Assembly (NCBI GenBank): GCA_013400115.1
Contig: VXBP01007147.1
Location: forward strand, 163,752-227,751
Source of the DNA: Rhinopomastus cyanomelas
Lineage: Eukaryota > Chordata > Aves > Bucerotiformes > Rhinopomastidae
Direction of reading: 5' to 3'
Length of the DNA: 64,000 bases
Within the stretch, counting starts at the first letter, position 1. Every line of letters starts with the position of its first letter. The translations under genes were made by a program, and so were the position numbers. Below, in pieces: positions 31,713 to 42,793 of this stretch. The notes under the pieces are model-generated. The model had not been told where the DNA came from. It did not search any database and saw only the letters and a program-made list of their open reading frames with translations.

Positions 31713-32402
31713 GAATGAAGTCACTTCACTCCTCAAAGTATTTTTACACCCATTTCTTCCCAAGGAGACTTTTTCTCTCTGCTCATTTGCATTTTGGAAG
31801 AGTTTTTTTAACCTGCAGCCCAATATGAATTTTGTTTCTTCTCCTAGTGGGCTGAACCAAGTAGAGAGCAGCCCATGCATGGTGAGAAAAGAAGTCATGT
31901 AAAATGAAATGCCAGATTTTCAAATTACAGATTTTATAAATAGTTTAATCGCCTAATATTTGTCAAAGCCCCCAATTTCAATTTGACATGCAGAATATTG
32001 CATTTAATTATGGGTGCTCTATCTTATTGAGAGATTAAAGAAGTTCAGAAACAAGGGGCCATGTGCAATTATTTTCCTAGAGAGTGTTTTATGAGCTGCT
32101 GCTTCTTATTTTTAATATTTTATTTTAAATAGAGACTTTCTGAAGTGCCAGCTGCTCTGCCACAAGAGCTGCATAACAGCTTAAACCAGCAGGTTCTTAC
32201 ACTCCAGTGTGTAGTTGTCTACTTGGGGATGATGTCACATGATGAAGCCTGGGCTATAAAAGACTCTGGTTTACAACAGCTTTCTCTAGAGGTGGCTGCT
32301 CAAGAGGCAGCTGCACTCAGTGAAGTATCATCAGCAGCATCTGGGCAGCTTTGGGGTTGCTAAACCAGGCTCAGCTCTGTTGAAATGAATTTAGGTCTTA
32401 TT

Positions 32403-32450
32403 TCATAGAATCACAGACTAGTTTGGGTTGGAAGAGACCTTTCAAGGTCA
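32403..32450 (-). mobile_element. CR1 tail, outer element
   Basis: TCATAGAATCACAGACTAGT to CTTTCAAGGTCA. It appears to resume at 32576 after a 125-bp nested fragment. Confidence 0.8.
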
Positions 32451-32575
32451 GAGAATCATAGAATACATTGGGTTGGAAGGAACCTCCAAAGGTCATCTAG
32501 TCCAGCCCCCCTACAACAAGCAGGGACATCTCTAACTGGAACAGATTGCCCAGAGCCCCATCCATCCTGATCTTG
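32451..32575 (-). mobile_element. CR1 fragment nested in CR1
   Basis: GAGAATCATAGAATACATTG to CATCCTGATCTTG, between two copies of AAGGTCA. Confidence 0.75.
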
Positions 32576-32700
32576 AAGGTCATCTAGTCCAACTCAACTG
32601 CAGTGATGAAGAGGATTGTCCTCACCCAGGTGCGGAACCTTGCTCTTGGACTTGTTAAACCTCATGAGATTCACATGGGCCCCCTTTTCCAGCTCATCTA
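32576..32700 (-). mobile_element. CR1 outer element, continuation
   Basis: AAGGTCATCTAGTCCAACTC, then a stretch (CAGGTGCGGAACCTTGCTCT) that I recognise as a common avian repeat motif but cannot assign with certainty. Confidence 0.5.
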
Positions 32701-33260
32701 GGGGAATATTTGAACACAAACTCCTTTCCTGCTGAGTTCCCAGGGTGAGGCAGCAGCCATCTCACAGACCTCTTGTAATTTTAGGAGAGATCACCCTTTC
32801 TCAGATGAGCTACCGAGATCTGGGTGTCAAACATGTTGGACAAAGAGGAGAAATCAGGTATTTCTGTTGGAGTCTTTCAGGCCATGTAGAGATGGAGAGG
32901 ACCATAGAGTTCTCCTTCACACACAATGCTGCAGCTCAGCTGTCCCCCAGAAGACAATCTACTTCCATCACCATCCTCTCATCTGCCCTACCTGTGACAT
33001 CCCAGATACTCCCTAGGCCCTGGCCTGGTCACGCTCCTGGGGAAAAGCTAGGTGGTGCCCAGCAGAGCAAGGAAGGAATTTACAGGCAGCACCATGGTGT
33101 CATTTGCCAGTGACATGGAGCTGTGATACTTGTATCACCGAGGAATTACCAAGCTTTTGCAGTGGTGGGAGCAGCTGGGATGGCTCCTCTTCTACTAGTT
33201 CATATTCTCAGGAGGAGACTCCACCCTGCTGAGGAGGAGTCCATACAGTTTTATCTCCTA

Positions 33261-34241
33261 GGTATCTAGTGGAGTGCCCCTGGGGTCGGTGCTGGGACCA
33301 GTCCCATTCAATCTATTCACTGATGACTTGGATGAGGGATTAGGGTGCACTGTCAGCAAGTTTGCTGATGACACAGATCTGGGAGGAGTGGCTGACACCC
33401 CTGCAGACTGTGCTGCCATTCAGTGAGATCTGGATAGGCTGGAGAGCTGGGCTGAGAAAAATGTAATGAAGTATAACAAGAATAAGCGTAGAGTCCTGCA
33501 TCTTGGGCAAGAACAATCCCAGGTACCAGTATAGGGTGGGAACTCAGCTATTGGAAAGCAGTACAGGAGAAAGGGACCTGGAGGTGCTGGTGTACAGCAG
33601 GATGAGCATGAGCCAGCAATGGGCCCTAGTGGCCAAGAGGGCCAATAGTATCCTGGGATGGATCAGAAGGGGGGTGGTTAGCAGATCGAGAGAGGTTCTT
33701 CTCCCCCTCTACTCTGCCCTGGTGAGACCACATCTGGAGTATTGCGTCCAGTTCTGGACCCTTCAGTTCAATAAAGACATGGAGCTGCTGGAGGCAGTCC
33801 AGCACGGAGCTACAAAGGTGATGAAGGGACTGGAGCATCTCCCTTATGAGGAAAGGCTGAGGGAGCTGGGTCTCTTGAGCTTGGAAAAAGGAGCCTGAGG
33901 GGTGACCTCATGAATGTTGATAAATATGGAAAGGGCAGGTGTCAGGAGGATGGAGCCAGACTCTGCTCAGTCACATCTAATGATAGGACTATGGGCAATG
34001 GGTGTGAGCAGGAACAGAGGAGGTTCCACATGAGTCTGAGAAGGAACTTCTTCATGATGAAGGTGACAGAGCACTGGAATGGGCTATTCAGGGGATTGTG
34101 GAGTCTCCTTCTCTGGAGACATTTAAAATCTGCCTGGCCATATTCTCATGTGACTTGGTCTAGGTGATCCTCTGTTGCAGGAGGGTTGGACTAGACGATC
34201 TTTTGAGGTCCCTTCCAATCTCTAATGTTCTGTGACTCTAC
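33261..34241 (+). mobile_element. CR1, RT part plus 3' UTR, ~980 bp
   Basis: Begins with the RT segment SSGVPLGSVLGP, then FNLFTDDLDEG and the catalytic box FADD at about 33360. The frame then hits a stop, and the copy continues to a full tail. Inactive. Confidence 0.95.
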
Positions 34242-34881
34242 GAGATTTGACAGCACTTGTGAAGGAAATGGGTATAGTTGTTCTCATTTTGCAGGCAGAC
34301 AATCGAAGGTAGGGGATGAGTAGGATTTTCCCCATTATCACGTAGTTCCCTGACAAAGCATCATCAGGGCCACATCCCTTCAGTCTCATTCTATTGTGTC
34401 AGAACAAATATTTGCCTTAGCAAGTCTTCAATTTCCATGTAGATTGTTTCAAGGTAAAAGTGAATCAAGACCCTAGAGTTCTTTTCCTGATCCTTTATCC
34501 TTTATGACCTTCCTTACATTAATTGGGTTTTGCCTTCCTTTCCGTATCTGAAAAAATGAGAGCAATAATATTCAACTGTCCTCGTAAAATTCCATAGTAA
34601 AAGATGAAACACTCAGAATTACAACTCTGTGGCACAAGAAACGTTTCAGAGCTGCTTTGTGCACTTTCTGACTACATGAAAGGCAATTTTTATGGTCCAC
34701 ACCTAAGAGCTTCATCTCTTAACTTCATCCAAATCTATGGAGTTTTCCTACAAGTGTAAAAACCTGGGTGCCACGGGCATCTGGTATGGAAATCTGTGGA
34801 ATTCCGTGCAATGCAAAGGTAACACGTGGGATTAGAGTGCCCAAAGCCTTTTGAGATAACAGGGGATTGGAAAACCACATA

Positions 34882-35338
34882 CACAGATCATTGGGGGTTG
34901 GAAGGGACCTCCAGAGGTCATTGAGTTCAAGCCCTCTGATCAAGCAAGACCACAGAACCTAGGGTAGGTCACACAGGAACACATCCAGATGGGTCTGGAC
35001 AGTCTTCAGAGGAGACTCCACGAGCTCTCTGGGCAGCCTGTTCCAGTGCTCTGTCACCCTTACAGTAAAGTTCTTCCTCACACTGTGGTGGAAATTCCTG
35101 TGCTTCAACTAACACTCATTGCCCCTTGCCTTATCACAGGACACAAGTGAAAAGAGATTGTCTCTTTCTTCTTGACACCCGACCTTCATGGATTTATAGA
35201 CAGTGATTAAGTCCCTTCATAACCTTCTCTTCTCCAAGCTGAAAAGTCCCAGGTGTTTCCGTCTCTCCTCAGAAGTCAGGCTCTCCAGTCCCCCGATCAT
35301 CCTCCTGGCCCTCTGTTGGACTCCCTCAATCAGACTCC
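34882..35338 (-). mobile_element. CR1, ~455 bp
   Basis: CAGATCATTGGGGGTTGGAA to GGACTCCCTCAATCAGACTC. Confidence 0.92.
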
Positions 35339-35408
35339 AATATAAATATTTTTCTGCAGAGCTGGCTCTTGTCAAGAGACTTTTGATGTTTAACGTAATA
35401 AAAATGTA

Positions 35409-35709
35409 CACAGGACAATCTCTTTTCACTTGCACCCTGTGATAGAACAAGGGACACTGGGTGTCAGTCGGAGCACAGGAAGTTCCACTTCAATGTGAGG
35501 AAGAACTTCTTCACTGTAAGGGTTACAGAGGTCTGGAATGGACTGCTCAGGGAGGTTGTGGAGTCTCCTTCTCTGAAGCCTTTCCAGACCCATCTGGATG
35601 AGTTCCTGTGTGACCTGCCCTAGGTTCCATGGTCCTGCTTGAGCAGGGGAGTTGGACTTGATGACCTCTGGAGGTCCCTTCCAACCCCTAATGATCTGTG
35701 TATCTATGT
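35409..35709 (+). mobile_element. CR1, ~300 bp
   Basis: ACAATCTCTTTTCACTTGCA to CCCCTAATGATCTGTGTATC. Confidence 0.93.
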
Positions 35710-35902
35710 ACAATATGAGTAGGACCACAAGTTATTGTATCGTCTGGTTATGGCAAAGATATTCTCATCTGAATAGAAATCAAACTTGCAAACTGGCTCC
35801 CAGTGACCACAGCTAATAGTGATTTTAACAGAAGTATCAATCCTCTTAATTAAGTTCTGCCAATAACTTACTTCATGGGGTTTTTCCTTTATTTAACTGC
35901 AC

Positions 35903-36130
35903 CAGGGGAGGTTTAGACTGGACATTAGGAAAAGTCTTTTCACAGAAAGAGTAGTCAGGGACTGCAACAGGCTGCCCAGTGAAGGGGCTGAGTCCTCATC
36001 TCTGGAGGTGTTTGAAGATCATTTAGATGTGGTGCTGAGAGGACTGGTCTAGCAATGAACTTAGTAGAGTCAGGTTAATGATTGGGCTTGATGATCTCAA
36101 GGGTCTTTTCAAACCTGAATGATTCTATGG
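35903..36130 (+). mobile_element. CR1, 3' end, abutting the last PTPRM exon acceptor
   Basis: AGGGGAGGTTTAGACTGGAC to CCTGAATGATTCTATGG, with the polypyrimidine tract of the last exon starting within a few bases. Confidence 0.92.
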
Positions 36131-36149
36131 TTGGTTTTTTTTTTTCCAG

Positions 36150-36203
36150 GATCAATACAAATTCTGCTACGAAGTGTCTTTGGAATACTTGAATTCTGGC
36201 TGA
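36150..36203 (+). CDS. PTPRM: PTPRM last coding exon and stop
   Basis: It adds 17 codons and TGA (36201-36203). It reads DQYKFCYEVSLEYLNSG, containing the D2 Q-loop and the C-terminal helix. The ending EYLNSG is the PTPRM signature that separates it from PTPRK, PTPRT and PTPRU. The acceptor is a run of T followed by CCAG. The end of a sense CR1 copy lies only about 20 nt upstream of the exon, so the branch point probably sits in, or right beside, repeat-derived sequence. The 3' UTR follows in the same exon. Confidence 0.96.
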   Translation, partial: DQYKFCYEVSLEYLNSG

Positions 36204-36730
36204 CTTCACAGCAACAGCACTGATAGAGCCCCTCCGTTCACCACTGCAAACAAAGCAAGGCACTTCATGATACCTGTGTAGATCACACGAAGACTCCGCA
36301 GCGTTCTGCTTCTCCTGCTTTGTACTATTGGCTCCTTTTTAAGAGCTGCAAAAAAGATATTTCTTTAAAAAAAAAAAACCAACAAACCAAATCTGCTTGC
36401 ACTGCCCATTTTCCACTCCGATGCTGCTGTCGCTTGACACCCATCCAAATTGTCCACCTGAACACACGACAGTAGTTGGACACTAGGTTTGTACCTGGCC
36501 ATTGTCGTGGAGAGGCAGCAAGGTCCTCTGAGTAAATAAGAGAGCACAATTATATTCTTATGAAGCAATTTGTAGTTTCCTGATCTCTCCCATCGCCTAT
36601 GGTCCTTGGTTCACATCAGAGCCTCGTGTACCTTTCTGTTCCATGGGGAATGCTGTCTGGCATTTGGATAATCCCTAGGGTTTCTTTGGGTTTTATTTTC
36701 AAGTTCCATTTGTACTCTAACACGTGGCTT

Positions 36731-36736
36731 AATAAA
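36731..36736 (+). promoter_or_regulatory. PTPRM: Candidate proximal poly(A) signal AATAAA
   Basis: Canonical hexamer about 530 nt after the stop, followed by a modest T/G content. Use of it would give a shorter 3' UTR. A weaker ATTAAA lies at 36962-36967. Confidence 0.45.
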
Positions 36737-37080
36737 TGTCACTTATCCGAACTAATGTCAAGAACAAACATTACCAAATCATGTTCACTCCTCTTACGTT
36801 GTAATTCCAATCCACTTTGTACCACTTCAGAGAGAGAGAGAGAGTGAATCAAAAATTTGATGGAAATGCAAACTACGGGATGCTCCAATGAATCTGTCCA
36901 AAGCTTTCTCATTTGTTTATATTGTAAATAATTGTTTTTGATTTCATCAAATTATTTATTCATTAAAAACTAGATTTCTTTTGTGAAGCACCGTGAGTGA
37001 CAATCATTTTTATGAAGCCCTGGAAATGCTTGGTGTACGATAGCGTAAACATTTGGTTACCTTGTATGGATCCTCCGCTC

Positions 37081-37086
37081 AATAAA
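37081..37086 (+). promoter_or_regulatory. PTPRM: Candidate distal poly(A) signal AATAAA
   Basis: Canonical hexamer with a T-rich, weakly GT-rich stretch 20-35 nt downstream (TCTTGTTTAATTTAA). It is the last hexamer before the CR1-rich intergenic sequence. Confidence 0.6.
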
Positions 37087-37141
37087 TAATTACATACGCG
37101 ATAAAATCTTGTTTAATTTAATATCGCTTGGCATCGGAGAG

Positions 37142-37810
37142 CCTTCAGCTAAGCTGCTTTGGAGATTAATTACTGAAAACACTGAGCTCCCTCCAGAGCT
37201 TCTGATCTAGCACTGACCCAGCCAACAGCAAAAGCATGGAATTGGAGAATGGGTTGGGTTGGGTTGGGTTGGAAGGGACTTCTCAGGGTCATTCAGTCCC
37301 ACCCCTTGTCGTGAGCAAGGACATCTTCAAGAGGAGGAGGTTGCTCAGAGCCCCAAGGTCCAACCTGATCTGGGATGATGCCAGGGATGGGGTTTCTCCC
37401 ACCTCTCTGGGCAACCTGTGCCAGAGTGTCACCAAGATTAGGACTGAGGGAGCTGGGTCTCTTTAGCTTAGAGAAAAGGACCCCATGAATGTTGATAAAT
37501 ATATGAAGGGTGGGTGTCAGGAAGATGAGGCCAGGCTCTGCTTAGTGGCATCTAATGATACAACAAGGGGCAATGGGTGTAAGATGGAACAGAGGAGGTT
37601 CCACATCAACATGAGAAGGAACTTGTTCACAGTGAGGGTGACAGAGTCCTGGAAGGGGCTGACCAGAGGGAATGTGGAGTCTCCATCTCTGGAGACATTT
37701 TAAACCCACCTGCACATGTTTCTGTGTGACTTGGTCTAAGTGATCCTGCTGTGGCAGGGGAGCTGGGCTAGCTGATCTTTCAAGGTCCCTTCCAATCCCC
37801 AATGTTCTGT
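37142..37810 (+). repeat. Duplicated segment, copy just past PTPRM 3' end
   Basis: Partner of 29125-29507, longer by 281 bp. It includes a 5-bp extra GGGTT unit. It begins about 30 nt after the probable cleavage site of PTPRM. It contains an antisense CR1 piece (37239-37433) joined to a sense CR1 piece (37437-37820). Confidence 0.9.
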
Positions 37811-38000
37811 GATTCTGTGACTCGGGAAGCTTTAAAACTCAGTAAAGTTGTTGTGCTACCAGGGCTGTTTGGACGGTTGAAGCATTCAGGGTGTCTGAAT
37901 AGGCTGGGACTCAGTTCAGGTTCAAGGAAGCAGGAAGTGCAGCAGTGGAGCAGGAGGAAACAGGACTGAGGCAGCAGTAGGCTGAGCCAGCAGTCAGTAC

Positions 38001-38124
38001 CATCACAGAATCACAGAACATTGGGGATTGGAAGGGAGTTCGAAAAATTATCCGATCCAATCCCCCCATCACAGCACAATCACCTAGATCAAGTTGCACA
38101 GGAACATATCCAGGTGGGTTCCAC
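38001..38124 (-). mobile_element. CR1 tail fragment
   Basis: CATCACAGAATCACAGAACA to ATATCCAGGTGGGTT. Confidence 0.92.
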
Positions 38125-38549
38125 TGGAACCACTGAGCTTTCTCCCTCCCACAAGTGTCAAGGAGGCATCACGCGGAGAAAGAGGAACTGCTCCCTACTG
38201 AACCCTTCCAAACCACACTGGAGAAACCCAGTGCAATGGTGTGGCAGACTGCTCTTGAAAAGAACGTTTCATGTCCCTGCCAGCTGGAAGAGGCAGATCA
38301 TCTATAGGAAAGCATCAAAGTGTTCTGAGAAGCTCTGCATCTTGGACAGAGTGACTCACAGCCTGTTAACTGCCTAGTGAGAAGCACTGCAAATGTCAGG
38401 TCTGAAGGAATAAGGAAAGGCTTCCACTGCAGCTGGGAACTTCATCAAACATTGCTTTCAGGTGGAGCCAACAGGTATCAGCTATTGTTGCTGATTGTAC
38501 AGAGGCAGCAAAGAATAAAAGAAAAACAACCCCACCCCTGAGAAGATGT

Positions 38550-39675
38550 AAGGCATTTGACAGAGTCTCCCACAGCATCCTCACAGCCAAACTGAGACAG
38601 TTGTGGTCTGGATGATCGGGTAGTGAGGTGGATCGTGAACTGGCTGCAGGATAGAAGCCAGAAAGTAGTGGTCAAAGGGACAGAGTCTAGTTGGAGGCCT
38701 GTATCTAGTGGAGTGCCCCAGGGGTTGGTGCTGGGACCACTCCTGTTCAATCTATTCACTGATGACTTGGGTGCACTGTCAGTAAGTTTGCTGATGACAC
38801 AAAGCTGGGTGGTATCACCAACACCCCTGCAGACTGTGCTGCCATTCAGCGAGAACTGGACAGGCTGGAGAGTTGGTCTGAGAAAAATTTAATGAAATAT
38901 AACAACAGTAGAGTGTAGAGTCTGATATGTGGGCAAGAACAACCACAGTTAGCAGTATAGGCTGGGAACTCAGCTATTGGAAAGCAGTGTAGGAGAAAGG
39001 GAGCTGGGCGTCCTGGTGGACAGCAGAATGACCAGGAGCCAGTGACGTGCCCTTGTGGCCAAGAGAACCAACAGCATCCTAAGGTGGATCAGAAGGGGGG
39101 TGGTTAGCAGATGGAGAGAGGTTCTTCTCCCCCTCTACCCTGCACTGGTGAGACCACATCTGGAATACTGTGTCCAGTTCTGGGCCCCTCAGTTCAAGAG
39201 GGACATGGAGCTGCTGGAGGGAGTCCAGCGTAGGGCAACAAGGATGATGAAGGAGGTGGAGCACCTCGCTTATGAGGAGAGGCTGAGGGAGCTGGGTCTC
39301 TTGAGCTTGGAAAAAAGGAGGCTGAGGGGTGACCTCATTAATGTCTACAAATATTTGAAGGATTGGTGTCAGGAGGATGGAGCCAGGCTCTTCTCAGTGT
39401 CACCTAGTGATAGGACAAGGGGCAATGGTTGTAAGCTGGAACATGGGATGTTCCACACAAATATCAGAAGGAACTTCTTCCCAGTGAGGGTGACAGAGCA
39501 CTGGAAGTTTCTGCCCAGGGAGATTGTGGAGTCTCCTTCACTGGAGATGTTTAAAACCTGCCTGGATGTGTTCCTGTGTGACTTGGTCTAGGTGATCCTG
39601 CTGTGTCAGGCAGATTGGACTAGATGATCTTTTGAGGTCCCTTCCAATCCCTAATGACTCTATGATTCTATGACC
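38550..39675 (+). mobile_element. CR1, RT part plus 3' UTR, ~1.1 kb
   Basis: Starts at the AFDRVSHSIL motif of the RT, continues through SSGVPQGLVLGPLLFNLFTD and ends at ATGACTCTATGATTCTATGA. The RT is broken by stops and a small deletion between DDLG and the YADD-type box. The 3' UTR part leaves a 178-codon fortuitous open frame (39055-39591). Confidence 0.95.
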
Positions 39676-40156
39676 TATAGACCTTCATCTTATACCCTAT
39701 AACATTTTATTCCTCAGAAGCAGCAGGACAGACCAGTCAGGCTCTTTTGTGACACCTGTAGGATGCTAAAAGGTTGGCTTCTGTGTTGTTTTTATGGCTT
39801 GGTGTGTGTCCAGTATTTTTTGAGGACATTTGTACTGAAGGAATCCTATGGCAGAAGGTGACAAAGGCACTTAAATTTGAACAAGATTTGCTAAGATGCC
39901 CCAGGAGCTGTGGCAGCCTTTCCCAAGGACAGATATGGAAGTGTCAGCAAGATGTTGTTCCTGATGCTCTAATCTAATGGACATTCTTTGCACAGGTAAG
40001 TCTTGGGGGAAGGAGACGAGGAAAAGAGAGTTGTGTAGTGGTTTTTGTTCTACTGATTCTACCTTTTTGTTGGTGTTGTTCTGACACAGACAGAGTCAAC
40101 TTCATGTTACAGAGCCTGTGTTACAGACAGTTCTGTGAGCTACAGTGCCTTAATCC

Positions 40157-40364
40157 TCAAGGAAATTCCTCCTTGTGAGGGTGCTCAGGCCCTGGAACAG
40201 GTTGCCCAGGGAGGCTGTGGCTGCTTCATCCCTGGAAGGCCAGGTTGGATGTTGCTCTGGGCAACCTGGTCTGGTGAGACATGTCACTGCCCATGGCAGG
40301 GGGTTAGAACTTTACAGTGATCTTTAAGGTGCCTTCCAACCTAAACACTTCTTTAATTCTGTGA
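40157..40364 (+). mobile_element. CR1, 3' end, ~210 bp
   Basis: CCTCAAGGAAATTCCTCCTT to CTTCTTTAATTCTGTGATT. Confidence 0.88.
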
Positions 40365-40366
40365 TT

Positions 40367-40570
40367 GGGGACTGGAACCCCTGCTGTGAGGTCAGGCTTG
40401 GAGAGCTGAGGGATTCAGCTGTAGAAGAGGAGCTCTAGACAGACCTCAGTGCAGCCTTTCAGGGCTTAAAGGGGCTGATCAGAAAGATGGGGATGGACTT
40501 TTGAGCAGAAGCTGCTGTGCCAGGACAAGGGGTGATGGTTAAACCAACAGAGGGGACATTCAGACTAGAT
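40367..40570 (+). mobile_element. CR1 central part, truncated at both ends
   Basis: GGACTGGAACCCCTGCTGTG to GGGGACATTCAGACTAGAT. It stops abruptly without the 3' part. Confidence 0.75.
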
Positions 40571-41289
40571 TTGCCCTGAGCATGAGAGAGGAGCTGGAAA
40601 GATGAACTGGAGGAGGGAGGATTGCCTTTTCATCCAGTTCAATCCCCAAGGTCCTGTGATGCTGCCTCTCACCCTAGGCCCATGTATAACCTGCCCCATG
40701 AGCTTCTATCTCACTCCCCTCCCAGTCCTGTCACCACGGTACATGGTGTTTAGTTGGGATAACATGTCTTCAGAGAAGTGGAAAGAAGTGGGGCTAGATG
40801 AGATCAAGGTCAATGAACACCCTGCCTTAATTTGGTTTCATAGTGTCGATAGGACTCAACGCACAAAACGCTGGCATGGTGGGCTTCGACAGTGAGGAGT
40901 GAGCGCAGTGCTGTAACTCGTCCGAGGGGACATGTCGGGGAGATTAGTATCTCCTGTTGACAGACCGTCCTTCTCAGCAATGGGGGTTTTTACTCCTGAA
41001 TCCCTTCTATTGATGTGTTTTCAGCTGCAGCTCCCAGAATTTTAGTTGTTTCTCTACAGTGATGATACTTCCAGTGATTGAGTTTTTAGTGACAATGGGC
41101 TCTGGGGCCACAACTGAAGCAAAAAGTTTCATTCATGTCAGACCTACATTAATGCTGCTGCTGAGCCTCAGGAAGTGCAATCAGAACTCCTAGTCCTACA
41201 AATATTTACACTAATGTCCTCTTGTCTGCTCCCACTAGCGCAGACAAATCAGTCTGATGCTCACACACCTTTTGCGCCTGAGCTTATCA

Positions 41290-41716
41290 GTGCTGGAGTG
41301 GGCCCAAAGGAAAGCAACAAGGCTGGGGAAGGGACTGGAGGGTAAGTGTGATGAGGAGAGGCTGAGGGAGCTGGGGGTGTTTAGCCTGGAGAAGAGGAGA
41401 CTCGGGGGGACCTTCTACCACTCTCCAACTCCCTGAAGGGAGATTGTAGTCATGTGGGTGTCTGGTTCTTCTCCCAGGCAACCAGCACCAGGACGAGAGG
41501 GCAGGGTCTGAAGCTGCCAGGGGAGGGTTAGGTTGGATGTTAGGAAGCCCTTCCTCATGGAAGAGGTGCTCAGAGCCTGGACTGTATTGCCTGGGGCAGT
41601 GGTGGAGTCCCCATCCCTGGAGGCGTTGAAAGACAGCCTGGCTGTGGCCCTTAGTGTCCTGATCTGTCTGATGTGGTGATGTTGGGTCCTGGGCTGGATG
41701 AGCCCAGAGGGCTCAG
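41290..41716 (+). mobile_element. CR1, ~425 bp, tail lost
   Basis: AGTGCTGGAGTGGGCCCAAA to GAGCCCAGAGGGCTCAGAAG, then fused to an antisense copy. Confidence 0.92.
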
Positions 41717-41719
41717 AAG

Positions 41720-41932
41720 CTTTTTCTCATGGTCAACCTCAACTTCCCCTGGGGCAGCTTGAGGCCATTTTCGTTTGTCCTGTCTTTTCTTCCTTTTGAG
41801 AAGAGACTAACCCCCACCTGTCTACACCCCTCCCGTCAGGCAGTTGCAGATAGCAAGGTCTCCCCTCAGCCTCCTTTTCTCCAGACTGCCCAGCCCCGGC
41901 TCCCTCAGACCCTCCTCACAAGGCCTCACATA
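41720..41932 (-). mobile_element. CR1, ~210 bp, tail lost
   Basis: CTTTTTCTCATGGTCAACCT to CCTCCTCACAAGGCCTCACA. Confidence 0.85.
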
Positions 41933-42672
41933 ATTTTAGAGCATGGCACTGGATCATATGTGTAACTCTCCCACATGGAGTTCGTATTTACAGCCTCTGA
42001 TGTGACATAAGGATGTAGCCAGCTTGTCATTCTCTGTAACCTTTAGAAGTTGAGCTAAGGGCACAGAGTTATCATCTGCTGATGTGTCCCCTGAAATTCT
42101 GACTAATACGGTACATAACAGTCAGCCTGTAACATAAAGCCTTTGGAGGATGAGAAGTCTTGGGAGTGAAATAGAGTTGCTTCCTTGCACAGGAGAAACA
42201 GAATCAAATTTGATGTCGGTCCTTGAAGATTTCATCATCTCCATGTTCTCCACTTTGGTGGGAACACCTGTGGCACAGCCAGGCAAAAGGAGAGTGACCC
42301 TTGCCAGCCACGGGCAGGAACTGGATCAATATCATACTACATCAAAGGAAACACATCTTCATCATTGCAGCGGATCAGCACAGATCCAGCCCTGCTAGTG
42401 GAGGGCAGCCTTGTGTTTTGGAATGAGAGCAGTCTCCGTCTGGAAACAACCAGCTTCAGAGCAGATCTGTAGAGATGGCACCACAGATCTGCCAGCAACT
42501 CTTTGGCTTTGTGATGCTCAGTCTGTGTACATTGGCTCCCTCTTGGTAGGATGTCCCCCAAACAAGATACTCTTCCCGTCCTATGCCCAGTGTGGAGCTG
42601 CGCCTCTGTCTGATATCAAGAAGAATCAGGAAGTGACTACTGCTGTATTTGATTTGAATAGAAGCTCTGGAT

Positions 42673-42748
42673 ATCACAGAATCACAGATCATTAGGGATT
42701 GGAAGGAACCTTGGAAGATCATCCAGTCCAATTCTGTCACAGCAGGCA
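42673..42748 (-). mobile_element. CR1 tail fragment
   Basis: CACAGAATCACAGATCATTA to CAATTCTGTCACAGCAGG. Confidence 0.9.
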
Positions 42749-42793
42749 AACTGTGCTGCCTTCCCAGCAGATGACAATGGCTCCTGGTCAAAT

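Larger units (their letters stand above)
30859..36149 (+). other. PTPRM: PTPRM last intron, 5.3 kb
   Basis: Unique stretches are 31713-32402 (AT-rich, then a TATA-like site at 32255), 32701-33260, 34242-34881 and 35710-35902. The rest is CR1. The final CR1 copy abuts the acceptor of the last exon. Confidence 0.85.
1..37110 (+). other. PTPRM: PTPRM gene, 3' portion (partial)
   Basis: The gene enters the window inside an intron and ends near 37.1 kb. Ten exons join in frame to give 447 residues. The order is the D1 C-terminal half, the linker, D2 and a C-terminus reading EYLNSG. PTPmu is a type I membrane receptor that binds itself between cells through MAM/Ig domains and carries two cytoplasmic phosphatase domains; only the cytoplasmic end is here. 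Counting back from the stop puts the D1 catalytic Cys at residue 90 of the visible part. That agrees with Cys1095 of the 1452-residue human protein as I remember it. PTPRK, PTPRT and PTPRU are close relatives, but the C-terminus and the D2 wording fit PTPRM best. Confidence 0.95.
36204..37110 (+). other. PTPRM: PTPRM 3' UTR
   Basis: Repeat-free, AT-rich sequence after the stop, with a short (GA)n run at 36829-36844. Three candidate poly(A) signals are present: AATAAA at 36731-36736, ATTAAA at 36962-36967 and AATAAA at 37081-37086. The last sits about 55 nt before the first repeat-derived sequence, so cleavage around 37.10 kb is the simplest reading. Three prime ends of different length are possible. 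RNA evidence is needed to choose. Confidence 0.7.

Noticed and set aside
34268..34360. Possible antisense MIR/L2-type relic (TCTCATTTTGCAGGCAGACA)
   Set aside because: Only a short weak resemblance; not enough order of motifs to support it.
7851..36203. Assignment to PTPRK, PTPRT or PTPRU instead of PTPRM
   Set aside because: These paralogues share the catalytic motifs, but the C-terminus EYLNSG, the linker and D2 segments such as KNRCMD and CPQYWPENG read as PTPRM.
29125..37810. False duplication by the assembler as the explanation of the 8-kb-spaced repeat
   Set aside because: The copies differ by several substitutions, a 5-bp unit and a 281-bp gap, which fits old divergence better than a duplicated contig.
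39055..39591. 178-codon open frame on the + strand
   Set aside because: It lies wholly in the CR1 3' region. The same peptide fragments recur at many CR1 copies with different stops.
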